Shown: positions 49,570 to 63,485 of the stretch, piece by piece
How positions within the stretch are numbered: position 1 is the first letter of the stretch
Layout of the letters: each line of letters begins with the position of its first letter
The notes under the pieces: model-generated
Seen by the model: only the letters and a program-made list of their open reading frames with translations
Told to the model about the DNA's origin: nothing
Databases searched by the model: none
Made by a program: the position numbers and the translations under genes
From: Hybos culiciformis
Taxonomy: Eukaryota; Arthropoda; Insecta; Diptera; Hybotidae
Assembly (NCBI GenBank): GCA_964007475.1
Contig: OZ023273.1
Span: forward strand, 42,595,525 to 42,659,524
Length of the DNA: 64,000 nt
Direction: 5' to 3'

Positions 49570-52500
49570 AAAAAAAAAAAATAAAATTTTGGTATATCAA
49601 CTATTCAATTCATTTGCTACAGGTTTTTGAATAATAATAAATGTAAGATTTTAAGCAAATACTGCCAAAAATGTTTTAATTTTTTTCAGTGAACAAATAA
49701 AATAATTTCTTATAATAATGATTCTCATCGTTCACATTAAGGGCGTTTGTTTAGATATTTTATTCACCACCGAAATTCAGATTCTATTCCCTAACTCTAA
49801 TGTTATTATATTCTATAATAAAATTCTGAGAAAAAAATAAAATTGGGATTTTTTTTTTTTTTTTGTAAATATGGACCATGGAGGCAATTTAACTTTTAAT
49901 ATTTTGGTATAAAGTTATATAAAATTTCAAATATTTGGTTTATTCTGAAATCGTTGTTGTTTTAATTGTTTGCTTTTTTTTTTTTTGCATAGATAAAAGA
50001 AAATATAAACATTTAGCAAAAAAAAAATAAAACAAACAAAATACAAACGAATGCGATATAATATAACATAATTGAAGTTTTTTGAAAATTTTATATATGA
50101 ATGATAATTCTAATTATCATGTATAGCAATAAACAATTTGATGAATTTACAAAAAAAAAAAATAATATACAAATGTCTAAAATTTTGGAATATGTACTTA
50201 TGTATAAGTATGATATACATTTTTATTGGTTTTGGTTATAAATTATGATAATAGATTTTTTTTTGCTGTATTTATAAATTTGAAAATTTACCGATTTTTT
50301 GTTTTCTGTTATTTCTGTTTTTTTTTTTTTTTTTGGAATATTGATTTTTGCATTTCCAATCATTTTATAAATTTGCATAAAATATTAATCATACATCAAT
50401 GAAGCTCTTGTTTTACACTGTACAAAAAGGGTAAATTCTAAGAGCGAAATATAAATAGATGAAACTTTCAATTGAAATTTTTTTTCGGCCGTTTTTGGAT
50501 ATGTAAATATTAAAAGTGAATAAAAGAACCTTTACAATGTTTAATTAGATTTTTTTTTATAGAGGTCGTATTTCATGTCATTATTATTATGTTTTCTTTC
50601 TGAGATTGTTTCCACTGCAACTTTGATATTTATATGTTAATCTCTGTATTATTTATCAATAACACCGTATTAATTAAGATCACTACTATACTATCAGACA
50701 TGATAGAAAATATGAGATGTGGCATTGGATATTCGCTTCTTTTTTTAACATTTTTTGCTTTGGATGTATCACAGGATGCATATAATTTTCTTTTTAATGT
50801 AATATGAAAATAAGACACCGTTTGTAACCAAAAACAGAAGAAAAAGAAAACACAGCAAAAAAAAAATTAAAAAAATTTTATTTATCAAACGTGTTGTCTT
50901 TAATATTTAATAGCCTGTTCAACAAATTGTTTGATGTTGTATTGCATCGCGGGCTTACTATGATACTACTTATTTTTTCGTATCCAATGTGACATATCTC
51001 ATATCTTCTATTATCTCTGCTACTATGCACTATACTATGCACTATACTTACTATACTGTTATTAATTAAATTAGGTATTTTTATTAAATAAGGTTAACAT
51101 TTTTATTCAAAGTTCAATTATATATTATTTCTTTTCGTAATCTACAAAGTTAATAATATTTTTCATAAATAATTATTTTGATTGTAAGAAAGTACAATAT
51201 ATGTAAATAGTGCGATATTGATATTCAGTCATTTAGCATAATTTCTATTATACGTCTAGGTATACAGAAACAGATTATGACCCATACTGTACTAAAAATT
51301 TCTCTGAAAATTAATTACCCCAAACAATAAAAAAAAACCCCTTCACTTCTTAATGTAATCAAATTTAGAAAAGACGATTGCATATCGTTCATATAATATT
51401 AAACTATGTATGTTTGTAATTAAAATTAAATTGAAATAATTAAAAAATAAATAAATATATTTAAAGATTTAATTATTTATGAAGATTTTTATCTTTTTAA
51501 CATTTTTACCTTAGTACCTACAAAAAAAAAAAAAAACCAAAAATAAATAAAAAAATTAAAATAAATTATTCAAATTATTATTATTTCAACTTATTGTTTT
51601 AAATATTATTATTTTTCTGGAATAAATATCAAAAGAAGGAAATAATAGAAGTTATTTGCTTGAATTGCTATAAAAAATATATATGTATATATTTAGGTAG
51701 CATAAAAAGAAGAAGATTACATTTTTTATAAAAATTGTTTATTCAAAATAAAAAAATAAAAATAAAATAAAAAAAATAAAATAAAAAAAATAAAATAATA
51801 CGAAAATTCTTTTTTGTAAAAAAAAATGTTTTTTTTTTTGTTAATTCAAAAAAGAAATCTAATCTTCTTGAATGGATTGGGTACACAAAAATAAAAGGAA
51901 TTTTCATTACTTATGTATGTAAATTGGTTTCTCTTTGTTTTCTGCTTGTTTTTTATGAGTACATATATACTTAGATATATTGCTACCTACATATAAGTTT
52001 GTATTTATTTCATTTTCTATGTAATGGAAGTCTTGAAATGCGGTCATGGAGGTTTGTTTTATATATTTGAAATAAATTTTTTGACAAATTACTAGGTCAG
52101 GGTGTGTTATGTTTTATACACTTACTTATGTTTGTCGATGTGTACAAGTAAAAGTAACAATATTACAACAATACAGAAAAAAAGGAGGAAAAATATACAA
52201 CATTTTGAAATTTAGGGACTTTCGAAAGAGTAAAAAAAATCTTTGAAGAATATATACATTAAAAAAAAACAAATTCTGATAGTTCAAAAATATCTAGTAA
52301 TATAGAATTTTTAATTTATTTGAGACTGGAAATTTTCTCTTTCAGTCATTTTAATTTACATATAACAGACAGTATTAAATATTTTTTAGGAATTAAATTA
52401 TTTTATTTATTAAAAAACTACTTACATGATATAAAGTCATTTAATATACATACATATGTATATTATACAAGAAAACTTATGGCAATTATGTAGTAGTGTC

Positions 52501-53885
52501 AGTCAGAACTACTTACATATTTATATTCCGAAAATATAAATTTCCTTAGAAAATCTTGTTTTCCACAAATAAATAATAATAATAACAAATAAATAATAAG
52601 CCACAAATAAATTATTCGATTTAAACAAATTTATTGCTAGATTTTAGAAATAGAAACTGAATTCACAAGTAAATTTGACTTGAAATTTTATCTAATCATT
52701 GAAAATATATACATCAATATTGTTATGGGAAGGAATGCACCCTGACCCGACAATAAATCTTATATTATGTATATATTATATATATTTTTTTGTTCTTTTA
52801 ACATTATATTAATCCTAGTTATAACAAAATAGAAAATACTTTTTATTCGTCTAATCTTTAATAATAACGATTTAAAATAAAAATTCCAACAGATTTAATC
52901 AATAAAAACTAAATTCCAAAATAATGAAATTGTATTAAGAAAAGTGGTCTATTTTTGTCGCCATAAATTTTAAAAGATTACTTTCAATGCCAATTTTCTT
53001 TTCGAATATTTCTTAAAGGATTACTTACTTTCTTTCTTTTTTTTTTTGTTATTATTATTATTATGTTTTGTTTTTATATAAAAGTCCTTATAACATAATT
53101 CTAGTCATTATTTCTTTTATTATGTAAATTTTAAACAATGAACAAAGTAATTGTATTGCAAAAAAGAAAGAAAAAAAAAAGAAAAAAGAAAGTGGTTTTT
53201 TAAAGGATGCCTACCCAAAACATAATTTACATACACGTTGCCTAACATAGCCTCAGTAGTATAAAGTTATTGTTGAAAAACAAGTAAAAGGAAAAATTTG
53301 GTTAATTTTCTTTTTCCTTAACATAAATTAATAATGAATCAGGTCAAAGATCCCTCTCAAGGATTAGGATAATAAAGGAATTCAGCATTTAAACGTGTTA
53401 TCCAAATAATGTTTTTTTTTTTATTTTTTAAAAGGATAAAAAGATTATTCCTATAGGGGATCTTTTTGTTTTTTTTTTATTAAGTTCAACTTAATTTTGG
53501 TTGTAATAACATGTAGTAAATATTATCATCATTATTACTATGAATGAATATTAAGATATTAGCATCGATTATTTTTATAAATTTTGAGATTAAAACATTT
53601 TATATTGAAGTGAAATTTATTTTTTTATTCAGAGTCATAATCGAAGACAATTTGGAAAAATTAAAGTCGAATGAGGAAAAAACTGAATTATAGGTTAGAG
53701 TGGCGACTTAGTCCGCGTCACAAAGACCTAAGAGATTCATAGCAAATATCTGTGTCATTTATTATAAGTCTAACAACGAATTATTAAAAGATCTTGAATA
53801 TTAACTTATTTCGTTAAATTAGAGAGTATGGCGTTATGGACTGGTGGACATATCATAAAATAAAAACAAAAGAGCTGTCATGGGA
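49570..53885. other. Low-complexity AT-rich stretch
   Basis: It includes a small ACTATGCACTAT tandem repeat at about 51020-51050, an (AAAATAAAAT)n patch at 51748-51798, an A-run near 51521 and an imperfect inverted repeat at about 53347-53470 (AAAGATCCCTC against AGGGGATCTTTTTG). No gene was recognised. Confidence 0.45.
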
Positions 53886-54109
53886 CACCAGTTTGGAACG
53901 TAGTTCCTTAGCGTACATATAAGTAATTTTCATTTTTTATTAATTCAAAATTTTATTAATTTAAAAAGAAACTTTTTTCTACTTTTCCCAGTTTTCTCTA
54001 ATTTTGCATTTTTTTCATTTAAGAAACCTTTTTTAAGGAGCAATTTTAGACTGTTTTTTCGAATTTCGAAGATCTTTTTTGACATCGAAAATTCAAAAAG
54101 CTAAAACTA

Positions 54110-54502
54110 AGAGTCTGTTCACTTATTAGTGATTATTGAAAAAATTGAAATCGGATTTAATATTCCAGATTTTTTAATTTGTAAACGACACGATTTTACT
54201 GCTATTATTTAAAAAAAATGAAATCATTTTGTCCTAAAGCCGTTCACAAAATCAATTTTACTTCTTAAAATTCTACAAAGGGAAATTTTAAATTTCCCAT
54301 AACAAACTAAATTTGTAGGTGAATTCAAAAACTAATATTGTATAGAAAAGAAAAAAGCGGCAAAAATGGGTAAGAAAATTCGGTCGGTCACGTATTATTA
54401 TAAGTTTTTGATTTCAGTCAGCCAAATATTATTTTATAAGTAGTTGATTTTAGCAGATTATACAGAATGCAGAAAATTACGTCCTCAATTTAGAAATTGT
54501 GA
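54110..54502 (-). mobile_element. MITE of the GAGTCTGTTCAC family, truncated, reverse orientation
   Basis: It starts after TA with AGAGTCTGTTCACTTATTAG and matches the reverse complement of the copy at 54508-54974 up to about GAAATTGTGA. It lacks roughly the last 60 bp, including one terminus. The GTGACC..GTCAGCC segment shows it shares with 54508-54974 an internal stretch that the copy at 41994 has lost. Confidence 0.85.
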
Positions 54503-54507
54503 CTCTA

Positions 54508-54974
54508 AGAGTCTGTTCACTTATTAAACGATTGAAAAAAAAGAAATCTCCCTTTTCTGTAAAACAAATGTCACAATTTATAAATTGAGGACGTAATTTT
54601 CTGCATTCTGTATAATCTGCTAAAATCAACTACTTATAAAATAATATTTGGCCGACTGAAATCAAATACTTATAATAATACGTGACCGACCGAATTTTCT
54701 TACCCATTTTTGCCGCTTTTTTCTTCTCTATACAATTTTAGTTTTTGAATTCACTTAAAAGTAGACCTACAAATTTAGTTTGTTATGCGAAATTTAAAAT
54801 TTCCCTTTGCAGAATTTAAAAAAGTAAAATTGAATTTGTGAACGGCTTTAGGACAAAATTATTTCATTTTTTTAAATAACAGCAGTAAAATCGTGTCGTT
54901 CACAAATTAAAAAACCTGGAATATTAAATCCGATTTTAATTTTTTCAATAATCACTAATAAGTGAACAGACTCT
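54508..54974 (+). mobile_element. MITE of the GAGTCTGTTCAC family, full copy
   Basis: The 467-bp copy has both AGAGTCTGTTCACTTATTA termini and TA on each side (54506-54507 and 54975-54976). It is the uninterrupted reference for the copy at 41994-43042: its AATCCGAT near 54926 occurs once, showing the empty hAT target. Together with 54110-54502 it forms a head-to-head palindrome of about 860 bp. Confidence 0.9.
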
Positions 54975-54979
54975 TAGTG

Positions 54980-56110
54980 TATCAATTTTCATACAACGTT
55001 CAATAAAAAACTATTACTATTTGCCGCGAGAGGGACTGTTTATTTGCCGCGAAAGGGACTGTTTACATTTTATCAAATCATATAAAATGCGACGGCGTCG
55101 ACTCATTATTTAAACTTTAAAAAAATTAACAGGTATCGTTAATATTGACTGTTTTGACAACCCATTTATTTAAATTTTTTTCACCCATAAGTATGTGCTA
55201 TTTTTCGCCGTAGGAGTCGCTATTTGGAGATTTAAACAAGTGAATACTTATAAATTTAAATTTTTTGTTTTTGTTGTTTTTGCAACACAAAAAAAAGAAA
55301 TATCATAAGCCAAAATGGCAAAGTATCGAAATATTTAACGCCGGCAGACGACTTGACTTGCCTTGGTACCGAATAGCGCCTTTATATTGGCAAAATAATA
55401 CTGACAAAATTATACAAGATTTTTATTAACATTGAAATTAGTATGAAAATCTAAATTTTATTTGAACTATAAAATATTAATTAGTTAATAATAAAAAATT
55501 AATATTTACTAAATATTTAATTTTATAAATAATTTATAAATTGAAATAAAATTTAAGTTTATCAATTTTCATACAAAGTTCAATAAAAAATACAAGAGCC
55601 GGTGGGACGTTTGATAGATGTGAAACATCGGAATTATTTTGTACAGAAAAGAAAACTTAAAAAAAATTAACAGGTATCGTTAATATACTTATAAATTTTA
55701 ATTTTTTGTTTTTGTTGTTTTTGCAACACAAAAAAAAACAATTGTCAGCCGTGGCAAAGTATCGAAATATCTAACGCCGGCAGACGACTTGACTTGACTT
55801 GACTTGACTTGACTTGGTACCGAATAGAGCCTTTATATTGACAAAATTATACAAAATTTAAATTTATTTACATTGAAATTAGTATGAAAATCTAAATTTT
55901 ATTTGAACTATAAAATATTAATTAGTTAATAATAAAAAATTAATATTTACTAAATATTTTATTTTATAAATATTTTATAAATTGAAATAAAATTTAAGTT
56001 TATCAATTTTCATACAAAGTTCAATAAAAATACAAGAACCGGCGGGACGTTTGATAGATGTGAAACATCAAAATTATTTTGTACAGATAATATTGATAGA
56101 TAACTTTGAT
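54980..56110. repeat. Tandem duplication of a ~440-bp unit
   Basis: TATCAATTTTCATACAAAG-type markers begin at 54980, 55560 and 56001. Other shared markers are CAGGTATCGTTAATAT (55130 and 55671), AAAGTATCGAAATAT (about 55320 and 55756), GCCGGCAGACGACTTGACTTG and a ~120-bp AT-rich block (55462 and 55902). The last unit is 441 bp long. The first is about 140 bp longer because it keeps a segment at 55147-55245 and a different start. That start carries a 23-bp direct repeat of TATTTGCCGCGAGAGGGACT (55018, 55041). The high identity indicates a recent duplication. Confidence 0.85.
55786..55815 (+). repeat. (GACTT)6 microsatellite
   Basis: Six perfect GACTT units lie in the second tandem copy. The first copy has two units and a degenerate third at the same place (about 55350), so this is an expansion after duplication. 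Confidence 0.85.
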
Positions 56111-56278
56111 AGAATTTTGGATTTTAATTTTATAAATTTCAGTGGATGTTTAGTATTCTTTTTGTTTTATTTCTATTAATTATTAATGCAAACCAAAGAA
56201 CACAATATTTATTAAAATACCTAAAAAAATATAATAAAATTATAATAATTTTTTTTAACTTTTTTTTTTTGTTTATCA

Positions 56279-56412
56279 TGTACCGACAGACGCCGACGCG
56301 ATCATATTTTTGGCTTAGCAGCGATATTTTCAAAATTTTTTGGAACTGCTGCTAAAAAAAAAAATCATTGCTCGCTCAAAATCTATGATCGCGTCGGAGT
56401 GTGTACCGACAC
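56279..56412. repeat. Imperfect hairpin with CCGACGCGATCATA arms
   Basis: CCGACGCGATCATA (56293-56306) is inverted as TATGATCGCGTCGG (about 56384-56397), with TTAGCAGCG and CTGCTGCTAA inside. TGTACCGACA occurs on both sides in direct orientation. The interior includes a T-run and an A-run. It is close to the right end of the 2.6-kb segment. Confidence 0.65.
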
Positions 56413-56494
56413 TTTGTACTGACACTAAAGTATTCAAATTTTTAATAAATTTTTCCATAAGAGCGTAGAATAAGGAACTACGTTCCAAAAATAT

Positions 56495-59400
56495 TTCTTA
56501 AAAAAGACAGTAAATGACAACTAATAATCAAATTTCATGCCTTAAAATCTAATATTGATTTTTAATCGAGTAGATTCAAATTGTGAAGCAGTTTATATTG
56601 CTAACAATATAATAGTATTTAGTATTTTATTACAAATATTTGACCATTAGAATTTCCAGAAGACGTTCGTCAATAAAATGGACCAAAACGGTTAGAAAGA
56701 AAAAAATTTTAAATATGTATTATAATAGTTACCGAAAAGAACTTCATATATAATATAAAATATATTCACAAATTTCTTCAGTAAAATAATTTGTTCTCTA
56801 TTGACCCTAATTTTTGGATGAATGTACTTAAAAAGGCTCACCAAGCCAACTTTCTTTATAAAAAATATACTATTGCTTAATGTCAAATATTGTTCACTTT
56901 TTACTCTTGTTACTTTTTTTTCATATCATTTCACAATGCATTTTCTTTCTATATAATAAATGAAAATAATTTTCAACAAATAAAAAAATAATGGAAATGC
57001 AATAAAAGAATTTTGTTTTCAAAGCTTGTCCAATTATTTTATTTTATTTTTTTTTTATTTTATTTCAATTTGAATTCTAACAAAAAGTTTATGTTTATTT
57101 GCATGAAGGATTTGTATATATTTCTAAATTTAAAGTGAAAATTTTCATTTTATTTCTTTAATATAGTATATTTATTGAAGTTTTTTTTCTCAGTTAAAAT
57201 ATTTTCTTTATTATTTATTTCAAAAATAAATTTTATATATTTTTTTTTTAACAATTTCTTGGAAGAAAAACAAAAGGAAATTTCTTCTTTTTTTTATGTA
57301 CATATTTATGCAATCGTTTTTCTGAAGCGAACAGAGAATCTAAAATAAATTACTCATTAAGAAAATTCGTCTTTGGGCGAAATTTAAATTCCATACATAA
57401 AAATTTATTTTTTAAATATTCTTTTGAGATTATTTTAAATAATATTGGTAGTCATTAAAAAAAAATAAATAATTGAAGAAGTTATATACATTAAATTTGT
57501 GACTGTGCTAATTGTCCATTCGATAATATTAAAAAATAAAATAAAAATATAATATAATAAGTTGAAATGTTGAAAACAATTTAAAAATTTATTTTCAAGT
57601 TTTAGGTGTATAATGTTAAATTTGTTGTTTATATCGTTAATTTGATACATATTTTATTGCGGTAGCTTAAAATGGGAATTTCTCTTCTTTTGAGTGATAA
57701 AATGGGCTCAGAAATTACTAAAAAGCAAAAATTTTGATTTTAAATTTTTGTTTTTATACTCTGTAAAAACTAACTATTAAATTAAAACTAAAAAATATTC
57801 GAATAAAAGTTACAAAAAATAGATATAAAATAGTTAATATAACAAATCAAAAGTTAGAATAAATATTGTTTAGTTAAGAGATTTACTTCTTCACATTATT
57901 TTCTTCAGCATAATTTTTAAAGATCATAATATCAAAAACTTTTAAATAAAATTATATAAATTGAGTTAAATGAAAGTATAATATTAATTTTTCATTTAAT
58001 TAATTAAAAAAAATTCAATTACCAAGCAAGATTCTTTCGAATGTTTGACGTACCAGCTTTTTGCTACCATCATACCCCAAGGTTACAGATTTTTATTTAC
58101 GTGATTAACGTTGTTAGAAATAAAGCCCATACAGTTGATTAAGCTTACCATTGCCAAGTAATGGGTTAACTAAAAGAAAATTATGATCTAAAATATATTA
58201 GAATTATTCTATGGAATTATTACATTCAATGCTGAATTTCAATATTTTAATATATAATAATATTTTTAAAGTATATTTTTTATTTTGCAGGAATAAAAAC
58301 TTAAATTTACATTTTTCAAAATAAGAATTTCCATTAGAAACGTCAAGTTTTTTTGAATCCCCGAAGAAATAAGCAAGAAAAAAAAATGGTATATAAATTT
58401 GAATTTGATTCTTAATATTTTTGTATGTAAAATATCCTTTTATACTTTACACACATTTTAAGTAATACCACAGAGAAATATAACGTACACAGAGGAATAA
58501 TTTCAAACAATTTTGTTTTTATTAAAATATAGAAGAAGCTCCATTTCATAGTACAGATTTGTAACATCCGGGCGGTCTGTATATGTTATATTTGTATGTG
58601 GTAATACTTATAACATCGTTGGAAAAAATATATCCTTAATCCATTTAAACTTAAAGGATCACATCTATCAATTTTTTTTTCTTTTTTTTTTTTTGTTAAA
58701 GAAGAAAGGAGTTTTTCTCTTCTGTTAGTCTTCAAAATCCATCATTAAAAAGTAAAATTAACTTATTTTTATATAATGGACATAATGTAATAATGATAGT
58801 TGACATTTTTAGAATAATATCTCTGAAAAAACCTATTCTTATTATTTATTAAAAAAGGATATTTAAAAAGAAACGAATTAAGGTTTAGAATTCCTTGAGT
58901 ATATATATACAGAAGGAAGTTTTTGTTATGATTGATATATTATTCATTTTTAATGTTAAATCTCTAATGCAGAATACTTTAAAATTCTTCAAAATTTGGT
59001 TCCTCTGACGTATTATTATTTTCAGTATTATATAGATTTCAACGTTTTTGAATACCATATTTTAGCGACACTGCCTTCGGAATTCAATAAATACTAGAGT
59101 AATAAAGCATAAACATGTGGAAGCAATGTTGCTTGGATAAAAGCAATTTTTTGGTGGATTTCAGTACCAAAAAAATAAAAAATTCTCTTATAAGTCAATT
59201 TATAACCTTATATACATCTTAACATTAATAAATTTTTTGTCACGCCTTTGGTATTTCCTTTTTAACATAAGCAAATTGAGTTATGTTATATCTTTATGGT
59301 TTATTTCTTTGCACAAGAAAAAAGGGATATAAAAGATCTTTGATAAATCTATGAACTCATAGAAACTGCCAGACGTGCTGTATTGATTCTTTTGTGTTTG

Positions 59401-60150
59401 AAAATTTTGGTAAACATATATTCATTTTGGATCATGTTGTATTAAAGGGAAAATTCTTATTAAGAAAATGGGTTGAATATTGACTTCAATTAAATAAAAG
59501 ATTTGGCATGTACAAGCTAAAGGTAAAAATTAAATGATTATATAAAATGGTTAGATAATATGGATTTCTGTTGATATATACTCTTATTCAAAGTTTTATC
59601 AAAATTCCGATTTGCATCAGTAAATTTTAAAACAAGTAAATTGCTTTTTAAACTTTGTATTGCATTTGTATTGCATATTTTGGTATTTGATAAAATCATA
59701 TTGACTAATAAATTTCAAATTAAATTCAATTGCGAGATTTAAATTTGTTGTCGAAATTGGCTAAAATTTACTATTTTACTTGGCTTGAGTTATTATACAT
59801 TCCGAAAATTCCAAGGAGAGTATATAAATTAATATTTATGTTTTTATCATCTAATCTTTGTTACATCTCCGTAGTTACAATAACAATGTAATAAAATTCG
59901 GAATATGGATAGATAGCGCAATTTACCATTCTAATAATAATATTACGAAAAATCATTGATTTAATAATTTTATAAATCGTAATAATCAAACATCTATATA
60001 TCATTATGTCATATCTATATGTCATTCAGTCCAAATATTATTTACTGTCGCGAAAAATTTTGAAAAAAAAAACCTCTGGATATCTAATTTCTTACAGAAC
60101 AACCCAAAATTCAAAAAAAAAACAAAAAATCAATGTTTTACTACTAAAAT
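56495..60150. other. AT-rich stretch, no gene seen
   Basis: Only short chance frames (64-71 codons at 56692 and 57435) and A/T tracts occur. A short GC-richer ACATCCGGGCGGTC lies near 58565. Confidence 0.45.
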
Positions 60151-60151
60151 T

Positions 60152-60184
60152 TAATATTTATTTATTTATTTATTTATTTATTTG
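60152..60184. repeat. (TTTA)n microsatellite
   Basis: About seven or eight TTTA units lie in a row ahead of the LINE insertion. Confidence 0.75.
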
Positions 60185-60427
60185 AACATTTTTAAACCAA
60201 CAGTTATATTAACTAATTACAGGCTTAAATTCTAAAATAAAAAATTCATTAAATATAAAGAAGTTGCTTAATCAAATATAATCTAATCAAAAAAATGAAA
60301 AATAATATATGTTTACATAATAATTTTAAATTGAATTCATTTTCCATCTTATATATTAGGATACTATGATACATAATTGTAAATTCATGTAATATAAAAT
60401 CTTATTTCATATGAAACTTTTTCTTCC

Positions 60428-60820
<393 letters not shown>

Positions 60821-60830
60821 TATTTTCTTC
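60821..60830. repeat. Target-site duplication of the LINE, right
   Basis: TATTTTCTTC, the copy of 60428-60437, is followed by nine Ts. Confidence 0.55.
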
Positions 60831-60839
60831 TTTTTTTTT

Positions 60840-63480
60840 AACAATATAAAGTGAAAAAGAAAATATATGTAAGCATATTTTTTTTCTCTTTAATTCGTCA
60901 TCAATTATTAATTTTACAATATTGACATTTTGAAGGAATCAGTATTGCTAAGACGACAAATTTTGTCTGAATTTTCCTTTTTGATGGAAATTCTAATTTG
61001 CAAATTTACAAAATATCGAAAAAAAAAAAAAAAGAAATCTTGAAAAGAAAAACAAATTTTCATTAAATAAGAAAATTTCCCTAATGAATAAAAGAAAAAT
61101 TAAAAAAAAAAAAAAAAACAGAAAAATAAGAGGAAAAAAGAAGTGGCAAAAAAGCAATATTGTAATAAGGACTAATAAAATTTTCTTCTTTTTTTTTTTT
61201 TACCTTTATACCTGCCTAACATAACCGGGGCAGAAAACTTTTTTAATTTTTCATTACATTTGCATAAGAGATTATTCTTTTTAATATTAGAAAATTTTCA
61301 TTTACATATTTTAGAAATTGTTATTTACATATTTTCTTCTTTTTTTTTTAATTTATTTATTTATATTTATTTACTTGTTATTCCAAAAGTCAAAGAGTTG
61401 TTCATCAAAATACAAAAAAAAAATAAAATATGATTAATTACCATTACCATGGTGGACAAAACTTTTGGAAAAAAAAAGATGTAAAAAGTAAAAAGAAAAT
61501 AATGAAACTGTGAGATGAAAATTTCAAAAGAAATAATTAGTAAAATAAAATATGTATTTTATGTATATAAAAGTTATAAAATATAATCTTCCGGAATTAT
61601 CATTCAGAAAATTAAAATAATAAAATAAAATAATTAGAATTGTGATAGTTTTTTTTTTTAGAAAAACGACGAAGACGATGCACCAATTGTACTCGAGTCG
61701 AGATTTCAGTAAATTCACACATTTGTATGTTATAAGTTCTTGGCTTTCTCTTGTGGATCTATAGTCATTCACTTGCATTGCAACAGAAAATTTGTTTTCA
61801 AAACATATATATTGTATGTATATTATTTCATATTTTTGTGTTATATATATTTTTGTTTTTAAAAACAGTTCATTTCATACTATGTACAAAGTTGTATTAT
61901 AAAAAAAAATAAACAAAAAATGAACAAATCCGCACTCAATCCAAATTTTATTTTAATCGATTTTATCGTTAACAAATTGCATTAAAAAAAAGAAAATAAA
62001 CACAAAAAAAATTTTACATTCTTGTTGGATTTATTTTTACAACTTTTGGTATATTTTATTTTTTTTATTTGTAACTATTTTTACCTTAATCTGGAAATGA
62101 AATCTCTTTTAATACCTCCTACAATTCTATATGCCTTTTTTTATTTATTTTATTTTTTTTTTGAAAAATGTTTTTGAGATTCTAGTTTTGCAAATCATCA
62201 CTTTAACTTATTTAATTTTATTTGGTTCATATGTTCTTATATGAGAAAGTTTTTTTCTGAGATGTTAAATGCACAGAAAAAAAATTAATTCTAAAAGAAA
62301 TGCATATCATAGATGTACAGATATTTAAAAAATTTAGCTTTCAAAATTAAATACAAACTAAACTAAAAATCTCACAGAGTTCTAAGAAGCTAGTTTGCAG
62401 TATTTGAGAGATTCCAATAAGTATCTTTATTTATTAAAGATTTAGGCTTAATATCAAGATAATGTAGCATGATTAAGCGATAAAAAAATTTGTATTACTT
62501 GTTTTTTTTTCAGTGCATAAGCACATAGATTATATACATACAAAAAAAAAACAGAAGTTTGCTAAACTTTTGATGAAATGTATATATAAAAATTCCCAAG
62601 AAAATGATTGTTAAAAAGAATCATACATGTACATTGTACACACAGTACACATGTATATATGTACATAATATATACTCTATACATAATCTAGAATAAAAAT
62701 AGAAAAAATTATACATATAAATAATACAAAAAGTGTAGATATTTTCTCAAGATTATTAATAGCAATCATAAAACTTCAAATTTGACTGAAATGTGTTACT
62801 ACAATTACGATACGTTATTTTTATTCCTTATCGCAGAAAAACTCTAAAATGATACAAAAAAAAAAGGAAAAACTGTGAACATTATTTAACCCAAATCGAA
62901 ATATCGTTCATTTGAAAAGATTAATAAAATAAATAAGTCGAATATTTTAGGAATATGTAAGAACCGATCCGATCTAATTTAAATTAATGATGTGAAAAAA
63001 TATAAAAGTAATGTTTAGTTATGTTTTCAAATTCGTATTTGTTTTTATTAATTTAAGAGAAGCCATCATTATAAATAATCAATCAGCGAAAATGTTTAGT
63101 ACAATATTAGAGTTCAAATCTAAGTTACAAATAATGTATGTAGATAAGTGCATCATGTACAAGTTTTACTATCAAAAAGGTAATAAAACTGTTTCTGTTT
63201 TGAAAATGAAACTTATTTGTCCCTGTTTTTAAAAATAATAAAATTTTAAAAAACAACTTGACGTTCCAAATTTTATGAAATGAAGATTGACTTTGAACCA
63301 GCACACTAATTTTGCCGTGGTGTGGTGTGGTAAATTCAATTTTAAATTAAAAATTATAAACATCCCTAAATCGATTTTAATTATATATTATTATAGCTAC
63401 CTTATATTATTTCAAAATATACTTTTAAAACAATAATTTCAATACTTTGTAATGTGTTTATTTTTTCTTTGGAGTACAAA
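60840..63480. other. Low-complexity AT-rich stretch
   Basis: Several homopolymers occur (A-runs near 61019 and 61103, T-runs near 61189 and 61340) and TTTTCTTCTTTTTTTT recurs at about 61181 and 61331. A TGTACA-rich microsatellite region lies at 62625-62680. No gene was recognised. Confidence 0.5.
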
Positions 63481-63485
63481 CATAA

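Larger units (their letters stand above)
53892..56489. mobile_element. 2.6-kb composite segment bounded by 19-bp inverted repeats
   Basis: TTTGGAACGTAGTTCCTTA (53892-53910) is exactly inverted at 56471-56489. The core GGAACGTAGTTCC is itself a near-palindrome. Between the ends lie a MITE pair, a tandem duplication and a hairpin, but no gene. No target duplication was matched outside the ends, so the segment is a candidate large non-autonomous transposon rather than a proven one. Confidence 0.5.
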
